Source: Fervidobacterium sp. (GTDB taxonomy: Bacteria; Thermotogota; Thermotogae; Thermotogales; Fervidobacteriaceae). Taken from it: a DNA stretch of 5,834 bases. Shown in pieces: positions 5,800 to 5,834 of this stretch; within the stretch, counting starts at the first letter, position 1, and every line of letters begins with the position of its first letter. Under the pieces are notes generated by a model. It had not been told where the DNA came from. It was given only the letters and a program-made list of their open reading frames with translations, and did no database searches. The position numbers and the translations under genes were made by a program. The stretch lies in the NCBI GenBank assembly GCA_003522805.1, contig DPIB01000194.1:1-5834 (forward strand), read 5' to 3'.

Positions 5800-5834
5800 A
5801 AGTTTAGAACTTCTATTGTCTACTGTTTATTATT

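Noticed and set aside
5800..5812. Short inverted repeat AAGTT-TAG-AACTT upstream of the DUF4912 ribosome-binding site
   Set aside because: Five-base arms in AT-rich DNA are expected by chance, and no known operator matches.
5817..5822. TAGACA as a -35 element for the DUF4912-GH57 unit
   Set aside because: At 17-bp spacing the -10 position falls on the GGGGGT of the ribosome-binding site, so it cannot form a promoter.
1..5834. CRISPR arrays, insertion sequences, prophage or defence genes
   Set aside because: No regularly spaced repeats, transposase motifs or terminal inverted repeats were seen. The window is nearly filled by metabolic genes on one strand.

Overview
The window most likely comes from a thermophilic fermentative bacterium of the order Thermotogales. 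Fervidobacterium is my best guess, from protein similarity as I remember it and a moderate to low GC content; the genus is not proven. Two hallmarks point that way: a four-gene, archaeal-type pyruvate:ferredoxin oxidoreductase in the order gamma-delta-alpha-beta, and a GH57 enzyme closely resembling Thermotoga maritima AmyC. All six protein genes lie on the minus strand, so transcription runs from high to low coordinates.

Layout from right to left. Positions 5788-5834 are a short upstream leader with a Shine-Dalgarno sequence. A DUF4912 protein (5787-5011) is followed after 2 bp by a GH57 1,4-alpha-glucan branching-enzyme-type protein (5008-3407); the two look like one transcription unit. The 145-bp gap at 3262-3406 holds a strong hairpin (3352-3376), a weak promoter candidate (3320-3349), an 18-bp sequence matching the Rex operator at 13 of 14 defined bases (3300-3317), and a near-perfect ribosome-binding site. 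Then comes porG-porD-porA-porB (3261-149), very tightly packed: an 8-bp overlap and then gaps of 12 and 13 bp. A 13-bp hairpin with A/T tracts (51-79) ends the operon.

On the plus strand, the first 19 bases are the 3' end of an alanine-type tRNA or of tmRNA, with the CCA encoded and most of the gene outside the window. It converges on porB, so the hairpin at 51-79 probably terminates both.

How the genes fit together: the GH57 enzyme with its DUF4912 partner would remodel storage or intermediate alpha-glucan. The Por complex oxidises pyruvate from sugar breakdown to acetyl-CoA and passes electrons to ferredoxin for hydrogen formation. The Rex-like site suggests that por expression responds to the NADH/NAD+ ratio. 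The points most worth follow-up are the DUF4912 protein, which joins a Rho-N/SAP-like head to a domain of unknown function beside a glucan enzyme, and the Rex-like operator. Most of the window is otherwise conventional central metabolism.
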